A stretch of DNA of 64,000 nucleotides from Mycolicibacterium sp. J2 (GCF_026240945.1 NZ_JAPFPY010000005.1:124001-188000), one strand, 5' to 3'. Positions 33,840-45,120 are shown, numbered from the stretch's first letter. A program made the numbers and translations. The notes: generated by a model not told the origin, from the sequence alone.

Positions 33840-34060
33840 GGGCATTTCCTCGGTACTTGTCGACGCGGCGTCACTTTAGCAACAGGAACCTGTTCTAGAA
33901 CCACACCTCTAGCCTCGGCAAAGACACGTGTCAGCTTTTTCTCAGGAAAAGCTGGCCGTAATTTGTCAGACGTGTTAACTTTCGCGACAGTCAATTAAGA
34001 ACCAGCTGGGTAGTCGCTGCCATGCGGCTGTCCGGCTAGGGGAGTCGGGGAAGGAACACC
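33840..34060. promoter_or_regulatory. AT-rich leader of the giant repeat protein, with palindromes
   Basis: This 221-nt gap is AT-richer than the surrounding genome. It holds a perfect 10-bp palindrome GACACGTGTC (33923-33932) and a hairpin CAGCTTTT/AAAAGCTG (33932-33939 with 33947-33954) that share one base. The ribosome site GGAAGGAA lies just before the GTG at 34061. The gap is likely to carry the promoter and control sites of the downstream gene. The regulator is unknown. No riboswitch was recognised. Confidence 0.5.
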
Positions 34061-37000
34061 GTGGCGGCTCATCGCAAGAGTTCAGCGAAAACCCGGAAGC
34101 GTGCGAGCGAGTTCGCCGTCGCTGCGTTCCTGGGTTTGTCGGTCGCCGCAGCACCCGCCGTCGCGGCGGCGGACACCGGCGACAGCAACGCGCCGAACGG
34201 AGATGCGTCACCCGGGGCGACCGGCAGCACGGGTACGAGCACCACCGGGACCGGCACCACCGGGACGAGTACTGCCGGGACCGGCAGCACCGGGTCCACC
34301 GGCTCGGCCAGCGGCACCACCGGGACGTCGGGTTCGAGCACCGGCGGCACGGGGACCGGATCCGGCACGACCGGTTCTGCCACGCACGAGACCAGCACCT
34401 CCGGTTCCACCGGGACGACCACCACCACGAGTGTCAACGGCGGCCCCACCACGACGGTGAGCAGCTCGGGTGGCGCCCACACCGGTACTTCCGGCACATC
34501 CGGTACTTCCGGCACGGGCACATCCGGCACGGGCACGAGCACGACCACGGGTTCCGGGTCGTCGACACCGACCGCCGAACCGACCCCGACAGTCCAGCCG
34601 ACCCCGACCGCCGAACCGACCCCGACCGTCGAACCCACCTCGACCGCCGGGCCCACCCCGACAGTCCAGCCGGCCCCGACCGCCGAGCCCACCCCGACGA
34701 CCGATCCGACGCCGAGCACCGGCACCGCGTCTTCCGCCACGCCCACCTCGTCCGGGGCCAAGACCACGGCGGCGGCCGCCACGGCACCCGCTCTGTTCAG
34801 CGCGTCGGCCACCACCCCGACGCCCAACGCCCTGGCCTCGGTCACCGACCTGGTGCCCAAGCCGCCGACCATCCCGGTGCTCAACCCGTTCATGGGCGTC
34901 ATCAACGCGATCGCCACCGGCCTGGAGAAGCTGCTACCGGCCTATGACGCCGACCCGATCCTGGCTCCCTCACAGGTCGCTGCCGGCTGGGTGGTCGCGA
35001 TCAACCAGATCTTGGCGGGCACTTACTGGAACGGCGCACCCACGCCGTTCACGGTGCCGGTCTACATCCTGATGGTCGCCGCCTACCAGCGCTACGAGAA
35101 CCTGGCCACCAACCACCTGCCGGGCGCCCCGTCGATCGTCGCCACCGGGCCGCTACCGGGCACCTACAAGCTCACCAGCACTGACCCCGACGGCGATCCG
35201 CTGACCTACTGGGTGGACAAGCAGCCCAGCCAAGGCACGATCGTGATGATTCCCGACGGTTCGTTCAGCTATGTGCCCACGCTGGCCGGGCTGCGCGACG
35301 GCGCCGACGTCACCTTCACCGTGCGCATCAACGACAGCCTCGGCTACCTGGCGCATCCGATCACCCCCGACGGCAACGACGCGTACTACACGGTGAGCTT
35401 CCACTACGCCGGCAGCGGGCTGAACAACCTGCCTGAGTTCGACTCCGACGGTGCCCCGACCGTCGTCTCGGTCAACCATGTCACCGGCGTCGTCAGCGGC
35501 ACCTCACACGCCACCGATCCGGACGGTGACAGCCTCACCTATACGGGAAGTTCGTTGTACGGCAACGTCGTGGTCAACTCCGACGGGTCGTTCACCTATA
35601 CGCCGACAGATCTGGCCCGGCATACCGCCGCGGGTGACCTGGCCGCCTCGCTCGGCCTGAACAAGGACCTGGTGACCATCACGGTCAACGACGGCCGCGG
35701 TGGTATCGCCTTCAAATCAGTTGTGGTGGAAGTCGTTCCGTCCAACGCCGACCCGACCGTCGACAAGGTCACCGTCGGCGATCCGAATGCCTTGCTGGGC
35801 ACCGTGATCGGAAAGATCACCGCCCACGACGACGACGGCGACATCATCAACTACGGCCCGGTGCTGTTCACCACGAGCAAGGGCGGTGTGGTCGCGGTGA
35901 GCCTGCTCACCGGCGACTTCACCTACACCCCGTCGCTGGCGGCCCGGCACGACGCGGCAGCCGACGGAGCCACCGACGACGACAAGAAGGACACGTTCAC
36001 CGTCACCCTGACCGACGGACACGGCGGTAGCACCCAGGTCGAGGTCACCGTGGGTATCGCTCCTGGCCTGGATCTGAACTCGGCGCCGGTCTTCACCTCC
36101 AACCCGACGGTGACCAACACCAACCCCAGCACCGGCGTCGTGACGGGAACGTTCACCGTCAAGGACGACGACGGCGACACCCTGCATTACCTGGTGACGA
36201 ACCTGCTGGGCCCGCTCACCGGCTCGGTGACACTCAACAACGGCACCTTCACCTACACACCCACTGCCGCGGCCCGCCACCTGGCGGCCGGCCTCCCGCT
36301 CACCGACACGGTGACCATCACCGTCACCGACGGACACGGCGGGATCACCATGAAATCGGTGGCCGTCTCCATCCTGTCCGACAATGCGGCGCCCCAGGTC
36401 ACCAATGTGCAAGTGGGCAGCCCGAATTCGCTCGGAGTGGTGACCGGCAAGGTCACCGCGAGCGACCCCGACGACGGCGACATCATCAGCTACGGCCCGA
36501 TCACCTTCACCACCGGCAAGGGTGGCCTGGTCACCGTCGGCGCCCTCACCGGCACCTTCAGCTACGCGCCCTCGCTGACGGCGCGACACCTGGCGGCCTC
36601 CAACACAGCGACCGCCGACGACAAGAAGGACACCTTCACCATCACGGTGAGCGACGGCCACGGCGGCACCGTCGACGTACCCATCTCGGTGGACATCGCG
36701 GGTGCCAACATCGATCCGGGCGGTGTGCCCAGCATCAGCCTGCCCGACTCCAACGGCGTGGTGCGCGGCAGCATCATCGGCACCGACCTCGACGGCGACT
36801 CGCTGAGCTACAGCCTGGCCAACGGGTCCAATCCGTCCGGCGCCACGACGGGCTCCTCGTACTCGGTGGGCGGCGGCATCGTGCACCTGGCGGCCGACGG
36901 CACCTACACCTTCATCCCGAAGCCGTCCACGGCGATCATCCCGGGCCTGGATACCGACTCGTTCTACGTGACCATCAGCGACGGTCACGGCGGCACCTCG

Positions 37001-38920
37001 ACCGTGAAGGTGACCCCGCTGGCCAACCTCACCATCGGCACCTCCACCACCTCGACCGCACCCAACGTCGAGAACGGCAAGCTCAACATCTCCAACGGCA
37101 ACACCGGGCTGCTCACCTACGGCGTCGGCACCACTCCGGCCAAGGGCACCGTGGTCATCAACGCCGACGGCACCTATACCTACACCCGTAACCCGGCCTT
37201 GGGGCACAACATCACGGCCGCCGACAGCTTCACCATCACCGGCACCGACGCCAACGGCCTCACCATCACGGTGGCGACCGTCAGCGTGTCCCCGCCGCTG
37301 GTCAACACCGCTCCGTCGGCCGGTGGTGCCAGCACCACCATCTCCGACAGCGGCCTGATCGACCGCGGCATGGTGGGCGGTGTGGCCATCACCCCGGCCA
37401 CGCAGACCACCACCGGCACGTTCAGCACGACCGACCCGGACGGCGACACGGTGACGTTCGCCGGCGGCATCTACACCACCACCAAGGGCGGGACCGTCAC
37501 CGTCACCTCCGGGGGCGGCTTCCTGTACAGCTGGATCACCTACTCCGACGCCCACCACAAGGCCGCCGCCGACAACGCCCCGGCGTCTGACAAGTTCGAC
37601 ACCGTCACCATCAACGTCTCCGACGGTCAGGGTGGCACGACACCGGTCACCTTCTCGGTGCCGATCATCGCCAGCAACGCCGGCCCGTCGTCGAACGTGT
37701 CGGTGGGATCGGCCGACACCCTCGGCGTGGTGCGCGGATCGGTGTCGGGTTCCGACAGCGACGGCGACTCCGTCAGCTACAGCCTGGTCAACGCCGGCAA
37801 CCCGGGCGGGGCCAGCACCAACTCCACCTACACCACCAACGGCGGTGTGGTGCAACTGAAGTCGGACGGAACCTTTGTCTACATCCCGACCAGCTCGGCG
37901 GCCGGCACCGACTCGTTCAAGGTCACCGTCTACGACGGGCACGGCGGCAGCAGCACCGCCACCGTCAACGTCCCGGTCGTGGCACCGAGCACGACGACGC
38001 TGGGCACGAGCACCAACGTGCAGAGCGGCAAGCTCAGCATCCCGGGTGCCGACGTGGGTCTGCTGACCTACGGCAAGGGGTCCGACGGCGCCAAGGGCAC
38101 CGTGGTGGTCAACGCCGACGGCAGCTACACCTACACCCGCAACGGCGCGCTGGGGCACTCCCAGACACCCGACGACACCTTCACCATCACCGGCACCGAT
38201 GCCAACGGCAAGACGGTGACCTTCAAGGTGAGTGTGGCGCCGCCGGTGGCCAACGCGGCGCCGACCGGCGGCAGCGTCACGATCACCAGTTCGTCGCTGA
38301 ACTCGGTGAACCTCGGAGTCACCAAACGGCAGTCGACCACCGGCACCATCGGGGCCTCCGACGCCGACGGCGACGCGGTGACCTTCGGAGCCGGAACGCT
38401 GTCGACCACCAACGGCGGTACCGTCACCGTCAACGCCGACGGCAGCTTCTCCTACACCATCGACAAGGCGTTCACCACCTCGTACTACCACGACGCGGCG
38501 AAGATCGGAGCCAGCGGCAACACCGTCGCCGACTCGTTCACCGTGACGATCAACGACGCCTTCGGCGGCAGTACCAGCTACGTGGTCAACGTGCCGATCT
38601 ATGCCGAGAACACCGCCCCGACGATCAGCGCCGGCTCCCGGCTGTACGGCAGCAACTTGATCAACACCTACACGTCGTGGACCTTCGTGACGAGCAACGA
38701 CAGCGACGGCGACTCGATGACGTACACCGTCACCCAACCGGCCCACGGATCGGTGTCGTTCAACTCCGGGCTCGGAACCATCACCACCAGCAATACCCGC
38801 AACGGCGAGACCTTCACCATCACCGTGTCCGACGGCTACTACGTCGTGGACAACGGAAAGGTCACCAACACGCCGTCGAGCAGCACCCGGACCTACACCA
38901 TGGACCAACGGTCCTTCTGA
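34061..38920 (+). CDS. Giant secreted protein with about 12 cadherin/VCBS-like repeats
   Basis: A 1619-residue protein. It has a signal peptide (about 1-37, ending AAPAVAAADT) and a Thr/Ser/Gly-rich segment (about 40-165). A Pro-Thr-rich repeat of EPTPTV type (about 165-230) follows, then a short helical domain (about 265-345). About 12 Ig/cadherin-like modules run to the C-terminus. Ten carry a DxDGD calcium-type motif followed by a tyrosine- or threonine-rich strand such as DGSFTYTP, and DGHGG at the end. No sortase motif, catalytic domain or C-terminal membrane anchor is seen. Family knowledge suggests a surface adhesin or matrix protein. It lies between ribE and ribBA, where M. tuberculosis has no such gene. 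Confidence 0.85.
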   Translation: MAAHRKSSAKTRKRASEFAVAAFLGLSVAAAPAVAAADTGDSNAPNGDASPGATGSTGTSTTGTGTTGTSTAGTGSTGSTGSASGTTGTSGSSTGGTGTGSGTTGSATHETSTSGSTGTTTTTSVNGGPTTTVSSSGGAHTGTSGTSGTSGTGTSGTGTSTTTGSGSSTPTAEPTPTVQPTPTAEPTPTVEPTSTAGPTPTVQPAPTAEPTPTTDPTPSTGTASSATPTSSGAKTTAAAATAPALFSASATTPTPNALASVTDLVPKPPTIPVLNPFMGVINAIATGLEKLLPAYDADPILAPSQVAAGWVVAINQILAGTYWNGAPTPFTVPVYILMVAAYQRYENLATNHLPGAPSIVATGPLPGTYKLTSTDPDGDPLTYWVDKQPSQGTIVMIPDGSFSYVPTLAGLRDGADVTFTVRINDSLGYLAHPITPDGNDAYYTVSFHYAGSGLNNLPEFDSDGAPTVVSVNHVTGVVSGTSHATDPDGDSLTYTGSSLYGNVVVNSDGSFTYTPTDLARHTAAGDLAASLGLNKDLVTITVNDGRGGIAFKSVVVEVVPSNADPTVDKVTVGDPNALLGTVIGKITAHDDDGDIINYGPVLFTTSKGGVVAVSLLTGDFTYTPSLAARHDAAADGATDDDKKDTFTVTLTDGHGGSTQVEVTVGIAPGLDLNSAPVFTSNPTVTNTNPSTGVVTGTFTVKDDDGDTLHYLVTNLLGPLTGSVTLNNGTFTYTPTAAARHLAAGLPLTDTVTITVTDGHGGITMKSVAVSILSDNAAPQVTNVQVGSPNSLGVVTGKVTASDPDDGDIISYGPITFTTGKGGLVTVGALTGTFSYAPSLTARHLAASNTATADDKKDTFTITVSDGHGGTVDVPISVDIAGANIDPGGVPSISLPDSNGVVRGSIIGTDLDGDSLSYSLANGSNPSGATTGSSYSVGGGIVHLAADGTYTFIPKPSTAIIPGLDTDSFYVTISDGHGGTSTVKVTPLANLTIGTSTTSTAPNVENGKLNISNGNTGLLTYGVGTTPAKGTVVINADGTYTYTRNPALGHNITAADSFTITGTDANGLTITVATVSVSPPLVNTAPSAGGASTTISDSGLIDRGMVGGVAITPATQTTTGTFSTTDPDGDTVTFAGGIYTTTKGGTVTVTSGGGFLYSWITYSDAHHKAAADNAPASDKFDTVTINVSDGQGGTTPVTFSVPIIASNAGPSSNVSVGSADTLGVVRGSVSGSDSDGDSVSYSLVNAGNPGGASTNSTYTTNGGVVQLKSDGTFVYIPTSSAAGTDSFKVTVYDGHGGSSTATVNVPVVAPSTTTLGTSTNVQSGKLSIPGADVGLLTYGKGSDGAKGTVVVNADGSYTYTRNGALGHSQTPDDTFTITGTDANGKTVTFKVSVAPPVANAAPTGGSVTITSSSLNSVNLGVTKRQSTTGTIGASDADGDAVTFGAGTLSTTNGGTVTVNADGSFSYTIDKAFTTSYYHDAAKIGASGNTVADSFTVTINDAFGGSTSYVVNVPIYAENTAPTISAGSRLYGSNLINTYTSWTFVTSNDSDGDSMTYTVTQPAHGSVSFNSGLGTITTSNTRNGETFTITVSDGYYVVDNGKVTNTPSSSTRTYTMDQRSF
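36715..38620 (+). repeat. Three-module internal duplication within the giant repeat protein
   Basis: Block A (about 36715-37670) and block B (about 37675-38620) each contain the same succession. First comes a module with GVVRGS and DGDS(L/V)SYSL, then a module with GLLTYG, KGTVV and ADG(T/S)YTYTRN, then a DGD(T/A)VTF module. The order and the missing calcium motif of the middle module are shared, so one block of about 950 bp was duplicated as a unit, then diverged. Confidence 0.7.
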
Positions 38921-38940
38921 GGTCCGCGCAGAACGTTTGA

Positions 38941-38972
38941 TGCCCGCCGTCCCACCCCAGGGACGGCGGGCA
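38941..38972. terminator. Strong hairpin terminator after the giant repeat protein
   Basis: A perfect 13-bp stem, TGCCCGCCGTCCC (38941-38953) and GGGACGGCGGGCA (38960-38972), has a 6-nt loop and only two T's after it. This is the GC-rich, tail-less terminator common in mycobacteria. It isolates the repeat-protein gene from ribBA, which starts 64 nt later. Confidence 0.85.
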
Positions 38973-39036
38973 TTAAACGTCGCGGTGCGGTGGTTCATAC
39001 TGAGGTGGAAATGCGAACGCTAAAAGGTGGCACAAG

Positions 39037-41228
<2,192 letters not shown>

Positions 41229-41254
<26 letters not shown>

Positions 41255-41726
41255 CCTCGTCTGCGGTCATGTCCTCGGCCGTGCAGACGACGAACCCCAG
41301 ACTCTCGTAGACGGCCCGCGCACGCGCGTTGTCGACGTTGACCCGCAAGGTGACCCGCCGCACCCGCTGGGTGCGTGCCCACCGCACCGCCTCGGCCACC
41401 AGCGTCCGCCCCAGGCCCAGCCCGCGAACCGACGGATCGAGCCACAACGAGTACAGGTACACCGCCTCCGAGCCCTGGCGCTGCGCGGCGATCAGGCCGA
41501 TCGGCCGGTTGTCGAGAACCAAGGCGAACTGTGCGTGCGCACGCAGCCGCCGGCGCCACTGGGCTGCCGTGAAGGTGGACTCCCGCTGGAACTGGGGATC
41601 GTCGGTGCCCAGCGAGTCGGTGAGCGCACGCAGCCGTACCCCGGCGAACGCGCGCCAGTCGGTCTCGGTCAACCGGGCCACGCGCGCGTCACCCATCTCC
41701 GTGTCCGTGCCCGTGCCGTGCGCCAT
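41229..41726 (-). CDS. GNAT-family N-acetyltransferase
   Basis: A 165-residue single-domain acetyltransferase. The acetyl-CoA loop RGLGLGRTLVAEAVRWA and the following VTLRVNVDNARARAVYESLGF are typical. The substrate is not predictable. The start is taken at ATG 41726. A shorter start is possible at the ATG of MGDARVARL. It is divergent from the 242-aa protein of the MurL/MurD2 operon with 46 nt between starts, so a shared promoter region is likely. Confidence 0.87.
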
Positions 41727-41756
41727 GGTGTCCAGTATCGCCGCTGTTGGCTGCGG

Positions 41757-41762
41757 TAGGAT
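41757..41762 (+). promoter_or_regulatory. Predicted -10 element of the murL/murD2 operon
   Basis: TAGGAT fits TANNNT. A start 6-7 nt downstream falls at about 41769-41770, only a few bases before the ATG at 41773, so the transcript would be leaderless or nearly so, which is common in mycobacteria. No clear -35 box is seen. Confidence 0.4.
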
Positions 41763-41772
41763 CGGCTTGCCG

Positions 41773-42501
41773 ATGACTACTCCCGCGTTCGTATCCACCT
41801 CGGCTGATCGCCTCTCCGCAAGCGACACACCCCTCGTCTCGGCAGGTGCCCTCATCGGCGGTCTCGGTACCCAGCCCACCATGACTCTCCCGGTGGTGGC
41901 CGGACGCGAACCCGATTACGACGCCATCTGGCACTGGCTGGCCGAGCCCGCGGAGTTTTTCGGGATCGCCATGCCGGTCGTCGACGGGCTGCGCCGAGCG
42001 ATGACCGGCATCACCACCGAACTGCTGCGCGGCACCGGCAGCGCGGCGCTCACCGTCATGGTCGCGGACGTGGCCGGGGCGGCGCAGTTCGTGGTCACCG
42101 GCACGCCGATCGAACCGGTCCGCGCGCGGGCCGTCAGCCTGGCCACCCGGGCCGGGGTCGCGGCGCCGCCGTACTGGCAGCAGATGGCTGCCCGCACCGC
42201 CAGCCGGGCCGCGCTGGCGCTGACCGAACGTGAGCTGGCCGACGCCGGGCACGTCGACGCGGTTCCGGCCGACGGGCAGCGCATCGGGGTGCCGCTGTTG
42301 GGGGCGCTGCTGTGCGACACGCCCGACGGCCGGGTCGGGCTGGGTGCCGACCGGTTGGACCGGCTGCGCGCGGCCGCGCTCCTGGACGCCGATGTCGTCA
42401 CCGACGACCCGGTCGACCTGGCCGCCGTGCGGCGGGCGTGGTGGGTGTCACCGCTGTTCGAGACCCATCCCGTGTGCGCGATCGGGGAGCGCGGGCTATG
42501 A
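41773..42501 (+). CDS. Unassigned 242-residue protein preceding murL
   Basis: A 242-residue protein without signal or membrane segments. I do not recognise it with certainty. The arrangement (an N-terminal HWLAEPAEFFG stretch, a middle GTGSAALTVMV strand, then a helix PPYWQQMAARTASRAALA, then ERELADAGHVDAV and a C-terminal SPLFETHPVCAIGERGL) resembles fold-type IV PLP aminotransferases such as IlvE/PabC. The position of the PLP lysine appears to hold no lysine. If related, it would be a noncatalytic or altered member. It overlaps murL by ATGA, so it belongs to that operon and may help glutamate epimerisation or regulate it (inference). Confidence 0.7.
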   Translation: MTTPAFVSTSADRLSASDTPLVSAGALIGGLGTQPTMTLPVVAGREPDYDAIWHWLAEPAEFFGIAMPVVDGLRRAMTGITTELLRGTGSAALTVMVADVAGAAQFVVTGTPIEPVRARAVSLATRAGVAAPPYWQQMAARTASRAALALTERELADAGHVDAVPADGQRIGVPLLGALLCDTPDGRVGLGADRLDRLRAAALLDADVVTDDPVDLAAVRRAWWVSPLFETHPVCAIGERGL

Positions 42502-43817
42502 CCGAATTCCGTCCCGAGGCCTTCGAGGCGCTGGTGATCGACGGGTACGAGTCGGTCGACGACGCGCTGAAACTGCATTACACCCTGCGTGGCCCCGATC
42601 CGGTCAGCTTCACCGAGGTGATCGATTTCGGCGCGAGTCTGGCAGGCGGGCAACCACATCCACTGCTGGCCCGGCTGCTCGCGCTGACCTGCTCGCTGAG
42701 CTATTACAAGGCCGCCGCCCCACCGCGCATCGAAATTGCTTTCCCCACCGGTGAATTCGAGAAGGACTACCTGCGTCGCCTGGTCGAGGGCGGGCTCGGG
42801 GAGTTCGCCTACCGCAACGACCTGCCCGCCGCGCTGAGTCCGGAGGTCACCGGCCCGCAGTCCGACGCGCCGGCGACCGGCCCCGACACCTGGGATGCGG
42901 GAGCCACTCCGCTGGTACCCGTCGGCGGCGGCAAGGACTCGGTGGTCAGTATCGAGGCGTTCCGCCGGCACGGGATCAAGCCGGTGCTGTTCAGCGTCAA
43001 CCGGTACGACCCCATCGACCGCTGTATCGAGGTCAGCGGCCTGGACAGCGTGCATGTGCGGCGCAGCATCGATCGTCGGCTGATCGAGGCCAACGCCAAC
43101 GGCGCCTACAACGGTCATGTCCCGGTGACCGCGATCAACAGTGTCATCGGCCTGATCGTGGCCGACGCCAACGGTTTCGGACCCGTCGTGCTGTCCAACG
43201 AACGTTCGTCCAATGTGGGCAACGTCGAGTGGCTGGGCCGCGATATCAACCATCAGTGGTCCAAGAGCATCACCTACGAAACCTTGCTGCGGGACACGCT
43301 GGCGCAGTACGGGCTCAACCCGGACCGGTACTTCTCGCTGCTGCGCGGGCTGTCCGAGTCGCAGATCGCCGACCGGTTCGCCACCTGCGCCGACTATTTC
43401 GACGTCTTCACCAGTTGTAACCGGCTGTTCGCGCTGGACCCCGCCCGCCGCGCCACGTCGTGGTGCGGACACTGCCCGAAATGTCAGTTCGTGTTCGTGC
43501 TGCTGGCCCCCCGGCTCGGCCGGGCCCGCCTCGAAGAGATCTTCGGCGCCAACCTGTTCGGCGACCCCGGCCAGCGGGACGGTATCGCCGATATTCTCGG
43601 CCTCGGTGTGCACAAGCCGTTCGAGTGTGTGGGGGAGTATTACGAGGCCGCCGAGGCGATGCTGACCGTGCTGGACGACGACACCTGGCAGGGGTTGCCC
43701 CTGATCGACGACTTCGCTTCCCACCGCGGCGAATTGGAAGCCGTCGCGGCCGGGCAGGACAGCGCACCGGTCGAGCATCACGTCCCGCCGCGCTACGCGA
43801 AGCTGCTCGATGACTGA
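42498..43817 (+). CDS. murL: MurL-like UDP-MurNAc-L-Ala-L-Glu epimerase
   Basis: A 439-residue protein with the nucleotide-alpha-hydrolase type motif VGGGKDSVVS near residues 141-150 and a cysteine cluster SWCGHCPKCQF near 320-328. This matches the MurL family described in Xanthomonas and some actinomycetes. There the enzyme uses ATP to epimerise the terminal L-Glu of UDP-MurNAc-L-Ala-L-Glu to D-Glu. The assignment is strengthened by the adjacent, overlapping MurD2-like ligase. It overlaps the 242-aa protein by 4 nt and murD2 by 8 nt. Confidence 0.75.
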   Translation: MTEFRPEAFEALVIDGYESVDDALKLHYTLRGPDPVSFTEVIDFGASLAGGQPHPLLARLLALTCSLSYYKAAAPPRIEIAFPTGEFEKDYLRRLVEGGLGEFAYRNDLPAALSPEVTGPQSDAPATGPDTWDAGATPLVPVGGGKDSVVSIEAFRRHGIKPVLFSVNRYDPIDRCIEVSGLDSVHVRRSIDRRLIEANANGAYNGHVPVTAINSVIGLIVADANGFGPVVLSNERSSNVGNVEWLGRDINHQWSKSITYETLLRDTLAQYGLNPDRYFSLLRGLSESQIADRFATCADYFDVFTSCNRLFALDPARRATSWCGHCPKCQFVFVLLAPRLGRARLEEIFGANLFGDPGQRDGIADILGLGVHKPFECVGEYYEAAEAMLTVLDDDTWQGLPLIDDFASHRGELEAVAAGQDSAPVEHHVPPRYAKLLDD

Positions 43818-45111
43818 CCTGGCGGGTCGGGTCGTCGGCATCTGGGGGCTGGGCAAGGAGGGGCTGTCGATGGCCCGTACCGCGGCCGCGCACGGGGCGC
43901 AGCGCATCATCGCGGTCGACGACCGGGCCACCGAGTTGGCGGACACCGAAATACCTGGGATGACAGCATATTTCGGTCCGGACGCGGTCCACCTGTTGCG
44001 CGATGTCGACATCGTCTTCGTCAGTCCTGGCGTGCCATGGCGGCATCCGCTGTTCGAAGAGCTGCGCCGCGGTGGGCCGCAGGTGTCCAGCGCCGCCGAC
44101 TGGTATCTCAGCGGGCACGCGCATCGCACCATCGGCGTCACCGGAACGAAGGGCAAGAGCACCACCGCCGCGTTTTTGGCGCACCTGCTGACCAGCCTGG
44201 GCTCAGCGGCCGTGGTGGCCGGCAATATCGGTACCCCCCTGTCGGATTTGTCGGGGTCGGACCTGGATCCTGAGCTCGGCCCCTGGGTGGTCGCCGAGCT
44301 GTCGAGTCAGCAGTGCTCACTGCTGCGGACCTCACCGGCGGTGGCCGTGATCACCAACCTTTACCAGGATCACCTGGACTTCCACGGCGACGTCCCCAAT
44401 TACTACGCGGCCAAGGCGCACATCTTCGACCATGGGGCCCGGGCATTGATCACCACACCGGAGGTGGTCGCGGCGCTGGACGACATCGGGATCAGCGCGC
44501 TGCCACCGGTGGTTCGGTTGGTCGACCCGGCGACGGCACGGGCACCGCGCTCAGGTGGGGTGATGTCCTACCCGCACAACGTGGCCAACGCCGCGTTGGC
44601 CGCCGCCGCGGCGGCCGAGGTGCTCGGCAGGCCCGTCACCGAGGCGGAAGTGGACGGCGCCGCCGCGACCTTCACCGGGCTGCCGCACCGGCTGCAGACG
44701 GTACGCACCACCGGGCCGACCCGCTGGATCGACGACACCCTGGCCACCACCGGGGAGAGCGTGGTCGCCGCGCTGCGCGCCATGCCGGCGGGGGAGCATG
44801 TGGCGCTCATCGTCGGCGGCATGGACCGCCAACTCGACTACCGCCAGCTCGACGACTACCTGTGCAGCGGGCAGCGCAGGGTGACGCTGATCCAGGGACC
44901 GTCCAACGGTGCGCTGATCGGGACCCGGTTCGCGCGGTCGCATGCCGAACACACCCACCGGGTGCAGAGCCTGGAGCAGGCCGTACGGCTGGCCGCGGGG
45001 CTGCCGGATATCGACGTGGTGTTGTTGTCGCCCGGCGCGGCCAGCTATGACATCTACCGCAATTACGAAGCCAAGGCCGCAGCGTTCTGCGGTTACATCG
45101 ACACGCTCTAA
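43810..45111 (+). CDS. murD2: MurD2-like UDP-MurNAc-L-alanine:L-glutamate ligase
   Basis: A 433-residue Mur ligase. An N-terminal Rossmann domain (VVGIWGLGKEGLSMART) is followed by the ATP motif GVTGTKGKSTTAAF near residue 110, then LYQDHLDFHG, PHNVANAALAA and the C-terminal domain LPHRLQTVRTTGPTRWIDDT. Compared with canonical MurD, NDSKATN reads DDTLATT and ELSSFQ reads ELSSQQ, differences expected for the MurD2 type that adds L-Glu rather than D-Glu. With MurL it would form a two-step D-Glu route. A plain second MurD is the alternative. Confidence 0.75.
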   Translation: MTDLAGRVVGIWGLGKEGLSMARTAAAHGAQRIIAVDDRATELADTEIPGMTAYFGPDAVHLLRDVDIVFVSPGVPWRHPLFEELRRGGPQVSSAADWYLSGHAHRTIGVTGTKGKSTTAAFLAHLLTSLGSAAVVAGNIGTPLSDLSGSDLDPELGPWVVAELSSQQCSLLRTSPAVAVITNLYQDHLDFHGDVPNYYAAKAHIFDHGARALITTPEVVAALDDIGISALPPVVRLVDPATARAPRSGGVMSYPHNVANAALAAAAAAEVLGRPVTEAEVDGAAATFTGLPHRLQTVRTTGPTRWIDDTLATTGESVVAALRAMPAGEHVALIVGGMDRQLDYRQLDDYLCSGQRRVTLIQGPSNGALIGTRFARSHAEHTHRVQSLEQAVRLAAGLPDIDVVLLSPGAASYDIYRNYEAKAAAFCGYIDTL

Positions 45112-45120
45112 CCTGGACCC

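Noticed and set aside
35717..38998. 1093-residue open frame antisense to the giant repeat protein
   Set aside because: Results from repeated codons of the sense gene; no recognisable domain, no ribosome site, and it runs across the terminator hairpin.
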